Of a DNA stretch of 37,789 nucleotides, positions 21,677-30,050 are shown one piece after another. The stretch is taken from the NCBI GenBank assembly GCA_964636885.1, contig CAZWVA010000019.1, forward strand, positions 1 through 37,789, given 5' to 3'. The first letter of the stretch is position 1, and every line of letters starts with the position of its first letter. This stretch comes from CAZWVA01 sp964636885 (lineage in GTDB: Bacteria; Desulfobacterota_D; UBA1144; Nemesobacterales; CSP1-2). The position numbers were made by a program, and so were the translations under genes. Under the pieces are notes generated by a model. It was not told where the DNA came from. It saw only the letters and a program-made list of their open reading frames with translations, and did not search any database.

Positions 21677-22495
21677 CTACTGGGTGCACCCATCTCTAAG
21701 ACTCCCACCTATCCAGCAATCGGTCAAATCGGCGGTACCAGAAGCACCACCGCTAACGCTTGAATACTGCCCACTTGCCGTGTTATCAAACCCTCCACTT
21801 ACGCTTGAGAACCGTCCGCTTGCCTTGTTTTCCTTTCCACCGCTAACGCTTGAGCCGAATTCGCTTGCCGTGTTCTTAATACCACCACTTACACTGGACA
21901 GGACTCCACTTGCCGTGTTAAACTCCCCGCCACTTACACTTGAGGCCTCCCCACTTGCCGTGTTACCAAACCCTCCGCTTACGCTTGAGTAGGCCCCGCT
22001 TATCGTATTACTAAAGCCCCCGACAAAACCACCAAAACCCGTGTAATTGTGCTCAGAGCCAACAACCAGATTGTGGCACCCGCTTCGGAGTTGTGGATTC
22101 ACATCCGGGTTTTCCTCGTTATAGCCTATTATCAGATTACCAAGCCCTGCAGGATCACAGTCGTATGTGGCCGTATTCCTGTTTCCATTCCTTATGTGTA
22201 TGTTAGCGCCCTCAAAGATTATGTGTGGCCCTGGAAGTCCATTTATATTTCCCGTCTCCACCCTTATAAACCCCTTCAGATTTACCAAATCGCCTAGCCG
22301 ATCTTGAAGTCGGGCAATGAGTTCCTGTTGGGCCGCTACAGTGTTTTCGAGTTCGCCTACCCTCTGCTCAAGTGCCTCTATACGCAACAATAACAACGAC
22401 TCGCTTGTCGGCGCCAGTTGTGCAAGTACCGCCGTTGGAAAGAGTAAAACCGCCGTGAGAAAAATCCCAACTGCATATAATCTCAGTCCTCTCAT
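21677..22495 (-). CDS. Secreted protein with coiled coil and YadA-head-like repeats
   Basis: 272 aa. A signal peptide (FLTAVLLFPTAVLAQ, cleavage near 25) is followed by a coiled coil (about 31-72, heptad-like LLRIEALEQRVGELENTVAA) and then a beta segment with IIFEGANIHIRNGN. Next come six consecutive 15-residue repeats (161-250) of form xxNTASGxxSSVSGG. These are the left-handed beta-roll repeats of trimeric autotransporter heads. The C-terminus ends DCWIGGSLRDGCTQ and has no YadA anchor barrel, so it is not a self-inserting adhesin. A trimer held by the coiled coil is likely by analogy. Its role (surface, matrix or phage-like fibre) is unknown. Confidence 0.75.
   Translation of the reverse strand: MRGLRLYAVGIFLTAVLLFPTAVLAQLAPTSESLLLLRIEALEQRVGELENTVAAQQELIARLQDRLGDLVNLKGFIRVETGNINGLPGPHIIFEGANIHIRNGNRNTATYDCDPAGLGNLIIGYNEENPDVNPQLRSGCHNLVVGSEHNYTGFGGFVGGFSNTISGAYSSVSGGFGNTASGEASSVSGGEFNTASGVLSSVSGGIKNTASEFGSSVSGGKENKASGRFSSVSGGFDNTASGQYSSVSGGASGTADLTDCWIGGSLRDGCTQ
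21746..22015 (-). repeat. Six tandem 45-bp repeats inside the secreted protein gene
   Basis: Six in-frame units of exactly 45 bases encode xxNTASGxxSSVSGG. The GCCGTGTT (NTA) and CCTCCxCTTACGCT (SVSGG) parts are nearly constant, while the two variable dipeptides change between units. Copy number could vary by slippage or recombination without breaking the frame. Confidence 0.9.
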
Positions 22496-22651
22496 CTTCT
22501 CCTCCCTTTACTTTAGTCGACCTCTATTGTATCCGAGTCGATAGCCTTTATAAACCCCCTTCGGATACGATTAAGGGATAGATTCTAAAAGGCCTTGGGA
22601 ACGGGCTTTAAATGTACCTCTCCAAACCTAGAACCGACCTCTTAAATAGGG

Positions 22652-23974
22652 TTACAATCCGTCCTTGGAAGAGGGGATCTTAGTGAGTATCTCGTCTCTT
22701 AGGGCGTAAACGGAACCCTTATCCGCGAGCTTGGCGTATACCGATTTATCCTCCTTTTTCCCCAAAAGAAGGGTTATCTTTTTATCTCCCTCCGAAATCG
22801 TAATCTCCACATCAGGCCTATCCAATCCGTAAGGGGAGAGATCGCCCGGATTGTCTTCAACGAACCTTTCAACCTCAATGGCCTCGATTTCGGATATAAG
22901 GCCTCTGACCTTTGATTCATCGGCCTTCTTACCATCCACCTTCCAGGTATCCCCCTCTTTAAAAACCGAGATCCTTTTATCTCCTCTCCTAATCTCCATA
23001 CCGTTTATCTTATCGGCGTCGACCTTTACGATCTTTCTAACCCTAATATCGTTCACACCCTCGGGAACCTGCCTGAACACGAACTCCGATACGGAATAAA
23101 CCTCATCCCCAGAACCCAGCTTTAGGTAATAGTTCCCTTTCTCATTCCTATTTCCGAAGAAGACCCCGATTGGGTTTCCATCCTCAAAGAACTCAATTCC
23201 GGCGCTCGGTTTATCCAGCCCGTAAGGGGAGAGATCCCTCGGCTCATCGTTCTCGAAATTGTCTATCCTTAGGTTCAAAAAGGTACTTAGAATAGCCCTT
23301 ACCCTAGTCTGATCGATCTCTAAATATTCTGGGATACCAATTCCAATCCAATCGTTTCCCTTTCTCTCAACCTCAAATGAAGAACCCCTCCATGTGAATC
23401 TCATCCTTTTAATCTTATCCTCATCCAAGGCCAGTATCTGCTTATCCCTAACGTCTTTTGCAGATCTATCCAGGAACCTCGAAACGTAGCTCCTACTCAC
23501 TAGTAAAACCCTCTTTTCGTCGTTTATCCGTATGTATGTTCCGGAGCCAACCGGGCTATCCCCACCTATTGAGATCCCGTACTCCCTATCCGCCGTCTTG
23601 GCGATCACCTCCACCCTAGGGCTATCAAGACCAAACCCGACCAGATCATCGGGATTCTCAGAAACGACCCTATCGATCTCCATACGGGAAAAGCTATCCA
23701 GCATATCGGATATGACCCAACTGTCCGCCTTAAACCTCTTTAAACCAAAGGAGAGGAACCAATTATCCCCCTCTTTTTTACAGACCAGGTCGTACTTAGG
23801 ATATCTGAGATCTATCTCGTTTACCTTCTCCCTCGTGAGTTCAGGAAAGACCTTCTCCTTGGTCCCCTCTTCGCCAGTTTTTTTCAACTCAAAAAAATAG
23901 AGATAACCGAGGAGAATTATAAGAATCAAAGCCGCGGTGATTGTGCCTGCAAATCTTGTCAGATAGTTCCTCAT
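22652..23974 (-). CDS. DUF4340 protein, Gld-like ABC operon
   Basis: 440 aa. One N-terminal membrane anchor (TITAALILIILLGYLYFFEL, 11-30), then a large extracytoplasmic region made of three related modules. Each module contains the signature [ED]-x-P-x-DL-x-x-[FY]-GLD-x-P (106-119, 243-256, 374-387) and a nearby G-x-x-x-x-x-Y-x-[KR]-[LI] strand. This is the DUF4340 family, usually encoded directly after GldG-like proteins. Function is unknown; it may be the periplasmic partner of the transporter. It is the last gene of the four-gene operon, 34 bases after gldG, with no obvious Shine-Dalgarno before its ATG. Confidence 0.85.
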   Translation of the reverse strand: MRNYLTRFAGTITAALILIILLGYLYFFELKKTGEEGTKEKVFPELTREKVNEIDLRYPKYDLVCKKEGDNWFLSFGLKRFKADSWVISDMLDSFSRMEIDRVVSENPDDLVGFGLDSPRVEVIAKTADREYGISIGGDSPVGSGTYIRINDEKRVLLVSRSYVSRFLDRSAKDVRDKQILALDEDKIKRMRFTWRGSSFEVERKGNDWIGIGIPEYLEIDQTRVRAILSTFLNLRIDNFENDEPRDLSPYGLDKPSAGIEFFEDGNPIGVFFGNRNEKGNYYLKLGSGDEVYSVSEFVFRQVPEGVNDIRVRKIVKVDADKINGMEIRRGDKRISVFKEGDTWKVDGKKADESKVRGLISEIEAIEVERFVEDNPGDLSPYGLDRPDVEITISEGDKKITLLLGKKEDKSVYAKLADKGSVYALRDEILTKIPSSKDGL

Positions 23975-24008
23975 GCCATTAGAATTCGACTCAGAACAAC
24001 CCGATTGA

Positions 24009-25370
24009 TCACATATTCTTCCTCTTCCACCAAACCGCTATCCCCGAGAAGAGGACTATCGCAGGAATCACGATAACGGTGAGGGAAAAGATGACCCTCG
24101 ATTGATTTCCCGTAAGGGTCAGCTTACCCTCTTTGGCCACCTTGGGTCTAATCGAAATCAGTTCCTCATCCCCGACGAGCCAGCCAATGGTATTCAGAAA
24201 GAGATCGCTGTTTCCAGAAAAGTTGAAGAAACGATTAGATATAAAATCCACGCTTCCAAAGACTGCCACCCTGGTTTTTTCCCCTATCTCACCCACGGCG
24301 GCTACCCCAAGGGGACCCGGCCTGTCATCAGGGTCCTTCTGGGCAATCCCCTGGTCGAAGAGGGCAAGATTGGTCTCAGCCCAACTGTACTCGCTCGTCT
24401 TTGCAATTAGGGTTGTTCGGATCTTTTCCTTGCTTTCGACGTCTATGCTTCTCGAATAGGGGAAAAGCGTCGCAAATCTAAAACCGTCCGTTATGTCATG
24501 GGGAGGATACTGAGATACGATAGGGGCCACATCTCCTCCTCCCACAAGCTTAGAAGACGGATCTATGATGACGTTATCCCCCAGATTAAAACCATAGTCT
24601 TTTAAGAGTGAAACTATTTCACTTCCGGATCTCGGTTCCACCATAAATACCGCTTTCCCACCGTTATCGAGGTACTTCCTTATGGCCTCAACCTCCTTTT
24701 CGAGAAGCGGCTTTTGAGGACCGGCAACTATGAGTATCGAATTCTCCTGTGGAACCGAAGACTCCCTAAGCAGTAAAAGCCCCTTGACCTCATAGGCCTC
24801 ATCCCTAAGGGCCTTATTCAACATCCCAAGCCCTTGTGGCTCGGTACTGTTTTGGATGTCCCTTTCCCCGTGACCGGTAAGAAAATAGACGATCTTTCTC
24901 GTATCCCTAGATAGCTTTATGAGTGCATTAGTAATCTCCTGCTCGGCATTATCCACAATGCCACCAGATATAAGATCGGAGAGCTTGAGTTTTATGTTCT
25001 GATCCCCACCTACGAGCACAACCGTCCCATATTCATTGACATCGTATCTCTTTGCAACCCCAGGATCCTTATCTGGATCTACAAATCTTACCTTAATCCT
25101 ATCTGACCTCCTCTCGTACTCCTTTATGAGATCCTGAAACTCCCTCCTGTCCGTGCCGATCTCCTTAAAGAAGGCGAGTACCTCTATATCCTTTTTTATC
25201 CCCTTAATCGTCTTAATCGTCTGGTCGGAAACCGAGTAGAGCTTTTCCCTAGTAACATCCAGTCGGCCTGCACGCTTAAAGGCCAGGTAGTTCAGCACCA
25301 CTAGGATCCCAAGAACCACGAGTGTGAATACAAGAGCGTTAACCCCGTAGATAAGAGAACGCTTTCTCAT
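24009..25370 (-). CDS. GldG-like ABC transporter auxiliary protein
   Basis: 453 aa from ATG at 25370, which overlaps the permease stop in an ATGA arrangement; a GTG two codons earlier is less likely. An N-terminal membrane helix (NALVFTLVVLGILVVLNYLAF) is followed by a large extracytoplasmic region starting with the family motif LDVTREKLYSVSDQT. It includes a GATase-like fold segment (YFLTGHGERD, ILIVAGPQKPL, YLDNGGKAVFMVEP), and a C-terminal membrane helix ends in a basic tail. This is the GldG family, which works with GldA and GldF; in Bacteroidetes these belong to gliding motility, but elsewhere the substrate is unknown. Confidence 0.85.
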   Translation of the reverse strand: MRKRSLIYGVNALVFTLVVLGILVVLNYLAFKRAGRLDVTREKLYSVSDQTIKTIKGIKKDIEVLAFFKEIGTDRREFQDLIKEYERRSDRIKVRFVDPDKDPGVAKRYDVNEYGTVVLVGGDQNIKLKLSDLISGGIVDNAEQEITNALIKLSRDTRKIVYFLTGHGERDIQNSTEPQGLGMLNKALRDEAYEVKGLLLLRESSVPQENSILIVAGPQKPLLEKEVEAIRKYLDNGGKAVFMVEPRSGSEIVSLLKDYGFNLGDNVIIDPSSKLVGGGDVAPIVSQYPPHDITDGFRFATLFPYSRSIDVESKEKIRTTLIAKTSEYSWAETNLALFDQGIAQKDPDDRPGPLGVAAVGEIGEKTRVAVFGSVDFISNRFFNFSGNSDLFLNTIGWLVGDEELISIRPKVAKEGKLTLTGNQSRVIFSLTVIVIPAIVLFSGIAVWWKRKNM

Positions 25371-26119
25371 CTCCACCTCTCAGAATCAAGCGTAACCTCG
25401 GTAAGAAAAAGACCAAAGAAGATAAAGGACAGGTAGTACACCACGTCCTTTAGTTCGATCATCCCTTTTGTGAAATTGTCAAAGTGGTTGATTATGGAGA
25501 GGTATCCGAGCACCGAGGTTTCGGCATCGGATGAAGCCCCTATTATCCAGAAAACGAGGAGCACTCCAAAAGAGATGACTGATGCGATTATCTGATTCTC
25601 GGTAAGTGAGGAGGCGAAAAGCCCGATAGAGAGAAAGCTAGAGCCAAGAAGAAGAAGCCCCAGGTAGCCCGATAGCACCGGCCCAAGGTCGGGATTCCCG
25701 TAGACAATAAGAACGACGATATGAATCGCAGATAGAGCCATCATGACCAGAAACAGGATGAGTGAGGCGAGAAACTTCCCAAGAACTATGTGTATGACCC
25801 TAAGAGGAGACGTGAAAAGGAGTTCCGCCGTATAGTTCTTCCTCTCCTCGGCGATAAGACGCATGGTAATAATGGGTATCATAAGGAGAAGCACGACGCT
25901 TACAGTCCCAAGATATGGACGAATGACAAACTCATTTAGATTTAACCTCTCCTTAAAGAACTGAAACCTAGGATCAAACTGAGACCCTACAAAACTCTGT
26001 AGATACACGAAGAAGAAAACACCAGAGAGGACCAGAAAGACGACCAGAACGATATACGCAATGGGTGAAGAGAAATACGACTTTAACTCCCTTTTTAGGA
26101 TCGTAAGGATTAATCTCAT
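25367..26119 (-). CDS. ABC-2 type permease (GldF-like)
   Basis: 250 aa with six hydrophobic segments: about 20-42, 60-78 (weaker), 105-130, 140-160, 165-185 and a last near 228-245. The opening TILKRELKSYFSSPIAYIVL is typical of GldF/ABC-2 permeases. It pairs with the ATPase nine bases upstream and overlaps the GldG-like gene by four bases, so the three are translationally linked. ATG follows AAGGAGAG. A gliding role is not implied; such transporters are widespread and uncharacterised. Confidence 0.88.
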   Translation of the reverse strand: MRLILTILKRELKSYFSSPIAYIVLVVFLVLSGVFFFVYLQSFVGSQFDPRFQFFKERLNLNEFVIRPYLGTVSVVLLLMIPIITMRLIAEERKNYTAELLFTSPLRVIHIVLGKFLASLILFLVMMALSAIHIVVLIVYGNPDLGPVLSGYLGLLLLGSSFLSIGLFASSLTENQIIASVISFGVLLVFWIIGASSDAETSVLGYLSIINHFDNFTKGMIELKDVVYYLSFIFFGLFLTEVTLDSERWR

Positions 26120-26128
26120 CTTCTCTCC

Positions 26129-27046
26129 TTAGGTTGAAATGACTTTAAGAAAAACCTCCTCAAGCGTATGGGTAAGAGGACGCATCTCAAGTAACCCCCA
26201 GCCGTTTTGAACGACAAACCTCGCCAGATCCTCCCTTATGTCCTCGCCGTCCTTTGACTTGACTATGAATTCCCCGGAAGGGCCCTCCTCTACATCGGCC
26301 ACGGTTCTAAGGGAGAGGATCCTTTCTTTAACCCCGTTGCCTTTATAATTGATCTTAAGAAACAGGTTCTGTGCAGTTCCAACCTTTTCAGAGATCCTGT
26401 CAAGCGATTCCTCTAAGACTATCCTCCCCTCGTTGATTATCGTAACCCTTGAGCATACCATAGTGACCTCGGGAAGTATGTGGGTGCTGAGAATAACGGT
26501 GCGTTCACCGGAAAGGCTCTTTATGAGCTCCCGGATCTCTATGATCTGCCTCGGATCGAGCCCAATTGTGGGCTCATCGAGCACAAGGACGGCGGGGTCG
26601 TGTATGAGCGCCTGGGCTATCCCAACACGCTGCCTATAACCCTTTGAGAGGTTCCCAATAAGGCGCTTCCTCACATCCGCGATTCCGCACCTCTCAACGG
26701 TAGAGTCGATCCTTCTTTTCTTATCCCTACCAGAGACCCTTTTTATATCGGCCACAAAGTCGAGGTAGCCCTCGACGGTCATGTCGCTATATAGTGGGGG
26801 ATTCTCAGGCAGATAACCGATCCGCTTCTTCGCCTCAATCGGGTTCTCCACAACGTCAAAGTCAGCCACACGAACCGTTCCCTCCGTTGGAGGCATGTAT
26901 CCGGTGATTATTCTCATAGTCGTGGTCTTTCCCGCACCGTTCGGGCCTAGGAAGCCGAGGATCTCCCCTCTTTGGACACCGAAGGACACGTTACTTATGG
27001 CAACCAAATCTCCATACCGCTTGGTTAGGTTCTGAACTCTTATCAT
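26129..27046 (-). CDS. ABC transporter ATP-binding protein (GldA-like)
   Basis: 305 aa. Walker A GPNGAGKT (34-41), Q-loop in GYLPENPPLY, signature NLSKGYRQRVG and Walker B LVLDEPTIGLDP, followed by the H-loop STHILPEV. After the nucleotide-binding domain a C-terminal extension (about 220-305) is typical of ABC-2 exporters. First gene of a four-gene operon (ATPase, permease, GldG-like, DUF4340), transcribed from a promoter shared by position with sucA on the other strand. The substrate is unknown. Confidence 0.92.
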   Translation of the reverse strand: MIRVQNLTKRYGDLVAISNVSFGVQRGEILGFLGPNGAGKTTTMRIITGYMPPTEGTVRVADFDVVENPIEAKKRIGYLPENPPLYSDMTVEGYLDFVADIKRVSGRDKKRRIDSTVERCGIADVRKRLIGNLSKGYRQRVGIAQALIHDPAVLVLDEPTIGLDPRQIIEIRELIKSLSGERTVILSTHILPEVTMVCSRVTIINEGRIVLEESLDRISEKVGTAQNLFLKINYKGNGVKERILSLRTVADVEEGPSGEFIVKSKDGEDIREDLARFVVQNGWGLLEMRPLTHTLEEVFLKVIST

Positions 27047-27069
27047 ATCAACAAAGGGGAATTAAAAAT

Positions 27070-27107
27070 TTAAGTAAAAAACTTAATCAACCGAAAGGTG
27101 TTGTCAA
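27070..27107 (-). promoter_or_regulatory. Gld-like operon promoter with adjoining palindrome
   Basis: On the minus strand TTGACA (27107-27102), 16 bases, TAAGTT (27085-27080). The perfect dyad TTAAGT-AAAAA-ACTTAA (27070-27086) covers the -10 box and could be an operator. Confidence 0.45.
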
Positions 27108-27132
27108 GAGGAGAGATGGGGATCGGGGTTTA

Positions 27133-27160
27133 TTTACTATCAATCAATTTGTGTTATTAT
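27133..27160 (+). promoter_or_regulatory. sucA promoter
   Basis: TTTACT (27133-27138), 16 bases, TATTAT (27155-27160), about 70 bases before the sucA ATG at 27233. Confidence 0.45.
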
Positions 27161-27232
27161 TACTATTTAGTTTATTTTTATCTCGTTAGTAAATCACCCA
27201 ACACAAAAATCAAATGGACTTTAGGGAGAAAA

Positions 27233-30034
27233 ATGAATATTTGGAACGAGTTCCACGGACCCAATGCGGGTTACATAATGGAGCTTTATGACAGATACCT
27301 GAGGGATCCAAACTCCGTCGATCCCACTACGAGAGCGCTATTTGAAAGATGGAAACCCGATATCGATGGCACACCAACCACGGGGGTAGCCGATGTTAAA
27401 AAGATAGTCGGTGTGGTCAACCTAGCTCAAGCCATTCGTGCATACGGCCATTTGGACGCTCAACTCGATCCCCTGGGTAATCAGCCCCCGGGGGACCCAT
27501 CTCTCGATCCTGCAACCCACGGATTGACGGAGGACGACCTTCGTCAATTGCCGGCGAGCCTGATCGGTGGCCCGCTTGCGGAGAAGGCGGCTAGTGCATT
27601 TGAGGCGATTCAGGCACTTCGCAGGGTTTACTCATCTAAAACCGGGTACGACTATCAGCACATCCATGCACCAGAAGAAAGGGAATGGCTTAGGCAAGCG
27701 GCAGAACTCGGTCGCTTCCGTCCTCCCAACGATCCTATAGCCCCCAAGGCGCTTCTTGAGAGGCTCACCCAGGTAGAGGTCTTCGAGCGTTTTCTACACC
27801 GGATTTTTCCGGGGAAATTCCGCTTCTCCATAGAGGGCGTGGATATGCTTGTGCCTATGCTCGACGAGATAATCGGAGAGGCCGCAGAGGCCGGCATCCA
27901 CAACATCCTCATCGGAATGGCCCACAGGGGCCGTCTAAACGTGATGACGCACGTCCTCAACAAGCCCTATTCAAAGATCATAGCCAAGTTCAAGGACCCC
28001 GTTCAGGAGAGGGATTTCCAGGACGACCTCGGCTGGACCGGTGACGTGAAATACCACGAGGGCGCACGCCGAGCGCTAAAAAACGGTAAGGAAATCGATC
28101 TAGTGGTTACCCTAGCCCCTAACCCAAGCCACCTGGAGGCGGTTAATCCAGTAGTAGAGGGTATGGCCCGTGCGGCTGGTACATACGTAGATAAGCCGGG
28201 ACCACCCAGGTTCGATCATACGGTGAATCTACCCATACTGATTCATGGTGATGCCGCATTCCCAGGACAGGGTATCGTGGCCGAGACCCTAAACCTTTCC
28301 CGTTTGCCCGGCTATCGCACCGGTGGCACGATACATATCATAACAAACAACCAACTGGGATACACAACGACCCCGGAAGAAGACCGTAGCACTCTATACG
28401 CTAGCGATCTGGCCAAGGGGTTTGAAATCCCCATAATACATGTCAACGCCGATGACCCTGAGGCATGCATCGAGGCGGCTCGCCTTGCGTTCGCATATCT
28501 GGCTCGATTCCAAAAAGACATCCTCATCGATCTCGTAGGATACAGGCGTCACGGTCATAACGAGGCCGATGAACCCGGATTCACTCAGCCCTTGATGTAC
28601 CAGAAGATCGAGAATCACCCGACGGTTCGGGAGATTTGGGCAAAAACCCTCCTGGAACGCAATATAATCGATAAGGATTGGCCCGAAGAGTTGATCAATA
28701 AGTATATGGGTGAGCTTCACCGCACACTCGAATCCCTAAAACCGGAGGAGTCAATAGAACCACAGCCCGAACCACCTCCTCCCGGTGCGGCTCGAAAGGC
28801 CAAAACGGCCGTCTCGATCAACCTGCTTCGAGAGATAAACGACGCTTTAACTCGAATGCCCGATGGGTTTACCCCACATCCCAAGCTGCAACGCGGAATA
28901 GAGCGGAGACGCAAGGCCCTAGAGAACATGGATGAGCCTACAGTGGATTGGGCAATGGCCGAGGATCTAGCCTTTGCCACCATACTGGCCGACGGAATAG
29001 CCATTCGCCTTACAGGCCAAGATACGGAGCGAGGGACGTTCAGTCACAGGCATGCGGTTCTTCATGACGTAAAAACCGGAAAGACGTTTACCCCTCTACA
29101 GACCATACCCCAGGCCAAGGCATCGTTCGAGATACGCAATAGTCCCCTTACGGAGAACGCCGTACTCGGTTTTGAGTACGGATATAACATACAGGAACCG
29201 GGGCGGCTCGTTATATGGGAGGCGCAGTACGGCGACTTCATTAACGGCGCCCAAACGATTATCGACGAGTTTTTGGTATCCGCGCGAGCCAAGTGGGGAC
29301 AGACCCCTTCTCTCGTATTGCTCCTCCCCCACGGTTATGAGGGCCAGGGACCCGATCACTCAAGCGGGAGACTAGAGCGCTTCCTAGAACTTGCAGCAGA
29401 CACCAACATGCGTATAGCCAACTGCACTACGGCCGCTCAGTACTTTCACCTTTTAAGGAGGCAGGCGATGCTTCTTAAGACGGATCCACTGCCCCTCATC
29501 GTAATGACCCCAAAGAGCCTGTTGCGGCATCCACTTGTGGCATCGACTCCAAGGGAATTCGCGGAGGGTGGCTGGCAACCGGTAATAGATGATACTAGGA
29601 CCCTAAAGAAACCCGAAAGGGTGCGTCGTCTGATCCTATGCAGTGGTAAGGTCTATGTGGATCTTGTGACAAGCGAGTTAAGGGATAAGAATCCGGATAT
29701 AGCAATAGTCCGAGTGGAACAACTCTACCCATTGCCGGCAAACGAGTTAAAAAGGGTTATTGACGGATATGCAAAGCTCAAAGAGGTGGTTTGGGTTCAG
29801 GAAGAGCCGGAAAATATGGGAGCGTGGAGATACATGTGGCCGCACCTAAGAAGGCTAATAGCTGGTCGCTTCCCCCTACACTACATAGGGCGCCGAGCAC
29901 ACTCAAGCCCTGCGGAGGGCTTCTCATCGCACCACAGGATCAACCAAAACGCCCTTATAGAGCAGGCCTACAACCTGAAATCAGATATACCCAATTTAAA
30001 GGAAACCGATATCATTTGGTTAAAAAACGTGTAA
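27233..30034 (+). CDS. sucA: 2-oxoglutarate dehydrogenase E1 component
   Basis: 933 aa from ATG at 27233 (MNIWNEFHGPNAGYIMELYD), after AGGGAG. The frame opens earlier, at 27098, but that part is AT-rich promoter sequence. The N-terminal SucA segment (YDRYLRDPNSVDPTTRALFERW) is followed by the ThDP-binding core: GMAHRGRLNVM, HGDAAFPGQGIVAETLNLS, NNQLGYTTTPEEDRST and RRHGHNEADEPGFTQP, all diagnostic of 2-oxoglutarate rather than pyruvate E1. It decarboxylates 2-oxoglutarate and passes succinyl to E2. The IWNEFHGPNAGY opening looks more like Chloroflexi-type SucA than proteobacterial ones (from memory). sucB starts 16 bases later; no E3 gene is present. Confidence 0.95.
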   Translation: MNIWNEFHGPNAGYIMELYDRYLRDPNSVDPTTRALFERWKPDIDGTPTTGVADVKKIVGVVNLAQAIRAYGHLDAQLDPLGNQPPGDPSLDPATHGLTEDDLRQLPASLIGGPLAEKAASAFEAIQALRRVYSSKTGYDYQHIHAPEEREWLRQAAELGRFRPPNDPIAPKALLERLTQVEVFERFLHRIFPGKFRFSIEGVDMLVPMLDEIIGEAAEAGIHNILIGMAHRGRLNVMTHVLNKPYSKIIAKFKDPVQERDFQDDLGWTGDVKYHEGARRALKNGKEIDLVVTLAPNPSHLEAVNPVVEGMARAAGTYVDKPGPPRFDHTVNLPILIHGDAAFPGQGIVAETLNLSRLPGYRTGGTIHIITNNQLGYTTTPEEDRSTLYASDLAKGFEIPIIHVNADDPEACIEAARLAFAYLARFQKDILIDLVGYRRHGHNEADEPGFTQPLMYQKIENHPTVREIWAKTLLERNIIDKDWPEELINKYMGELHRTLESLKPEESIEPQPEPPPPGAARKAKTAVSINLLREINDALTRMPDGFTPHPKLQRGIERRRKALENMDEPTVDWAMAEDLAFATILADGIAIRLTGQDTERGTFSHRHAVLHDVKTGKTFTPLQTIPQAKASFEIRNSPLTENAVLGFEYGYNIQEPGRLVIWEAQYGDFINGAQTIIDEFLVSARAKWGQTPSLVLLLPHGYEGQGPDHSSGRLERFLELAADTNMRIANCTTAAQYFHLLRRQAMLLKTDPLPLIVMTPKSLLRHPLVASTPREFAEGGWQPVIDDTRTLKKPERVRRLILCSGKVYVDLVTSELRDKNPDIAIVRVEQLYPLPANELKRVIDGYAKLKEVVWVQEEPENMGAWRYMWPHLRRLIAGRFPLHYIGRRAHSSPAEGFSSHHRINQNALIEQAYNLKSDIPNLKETDIIWLKNV

Positions 30035-30050
30035 TCCGGAGACGAAAACC

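Noticed and set aside
27098..27232. 45-codon N-terminal extension of sucA
   Set aside because: Low-complexity Tyr/Leu-rich translation of promoter DNA; the conserved SucA start and Shine-Dalgarno are at 27233.
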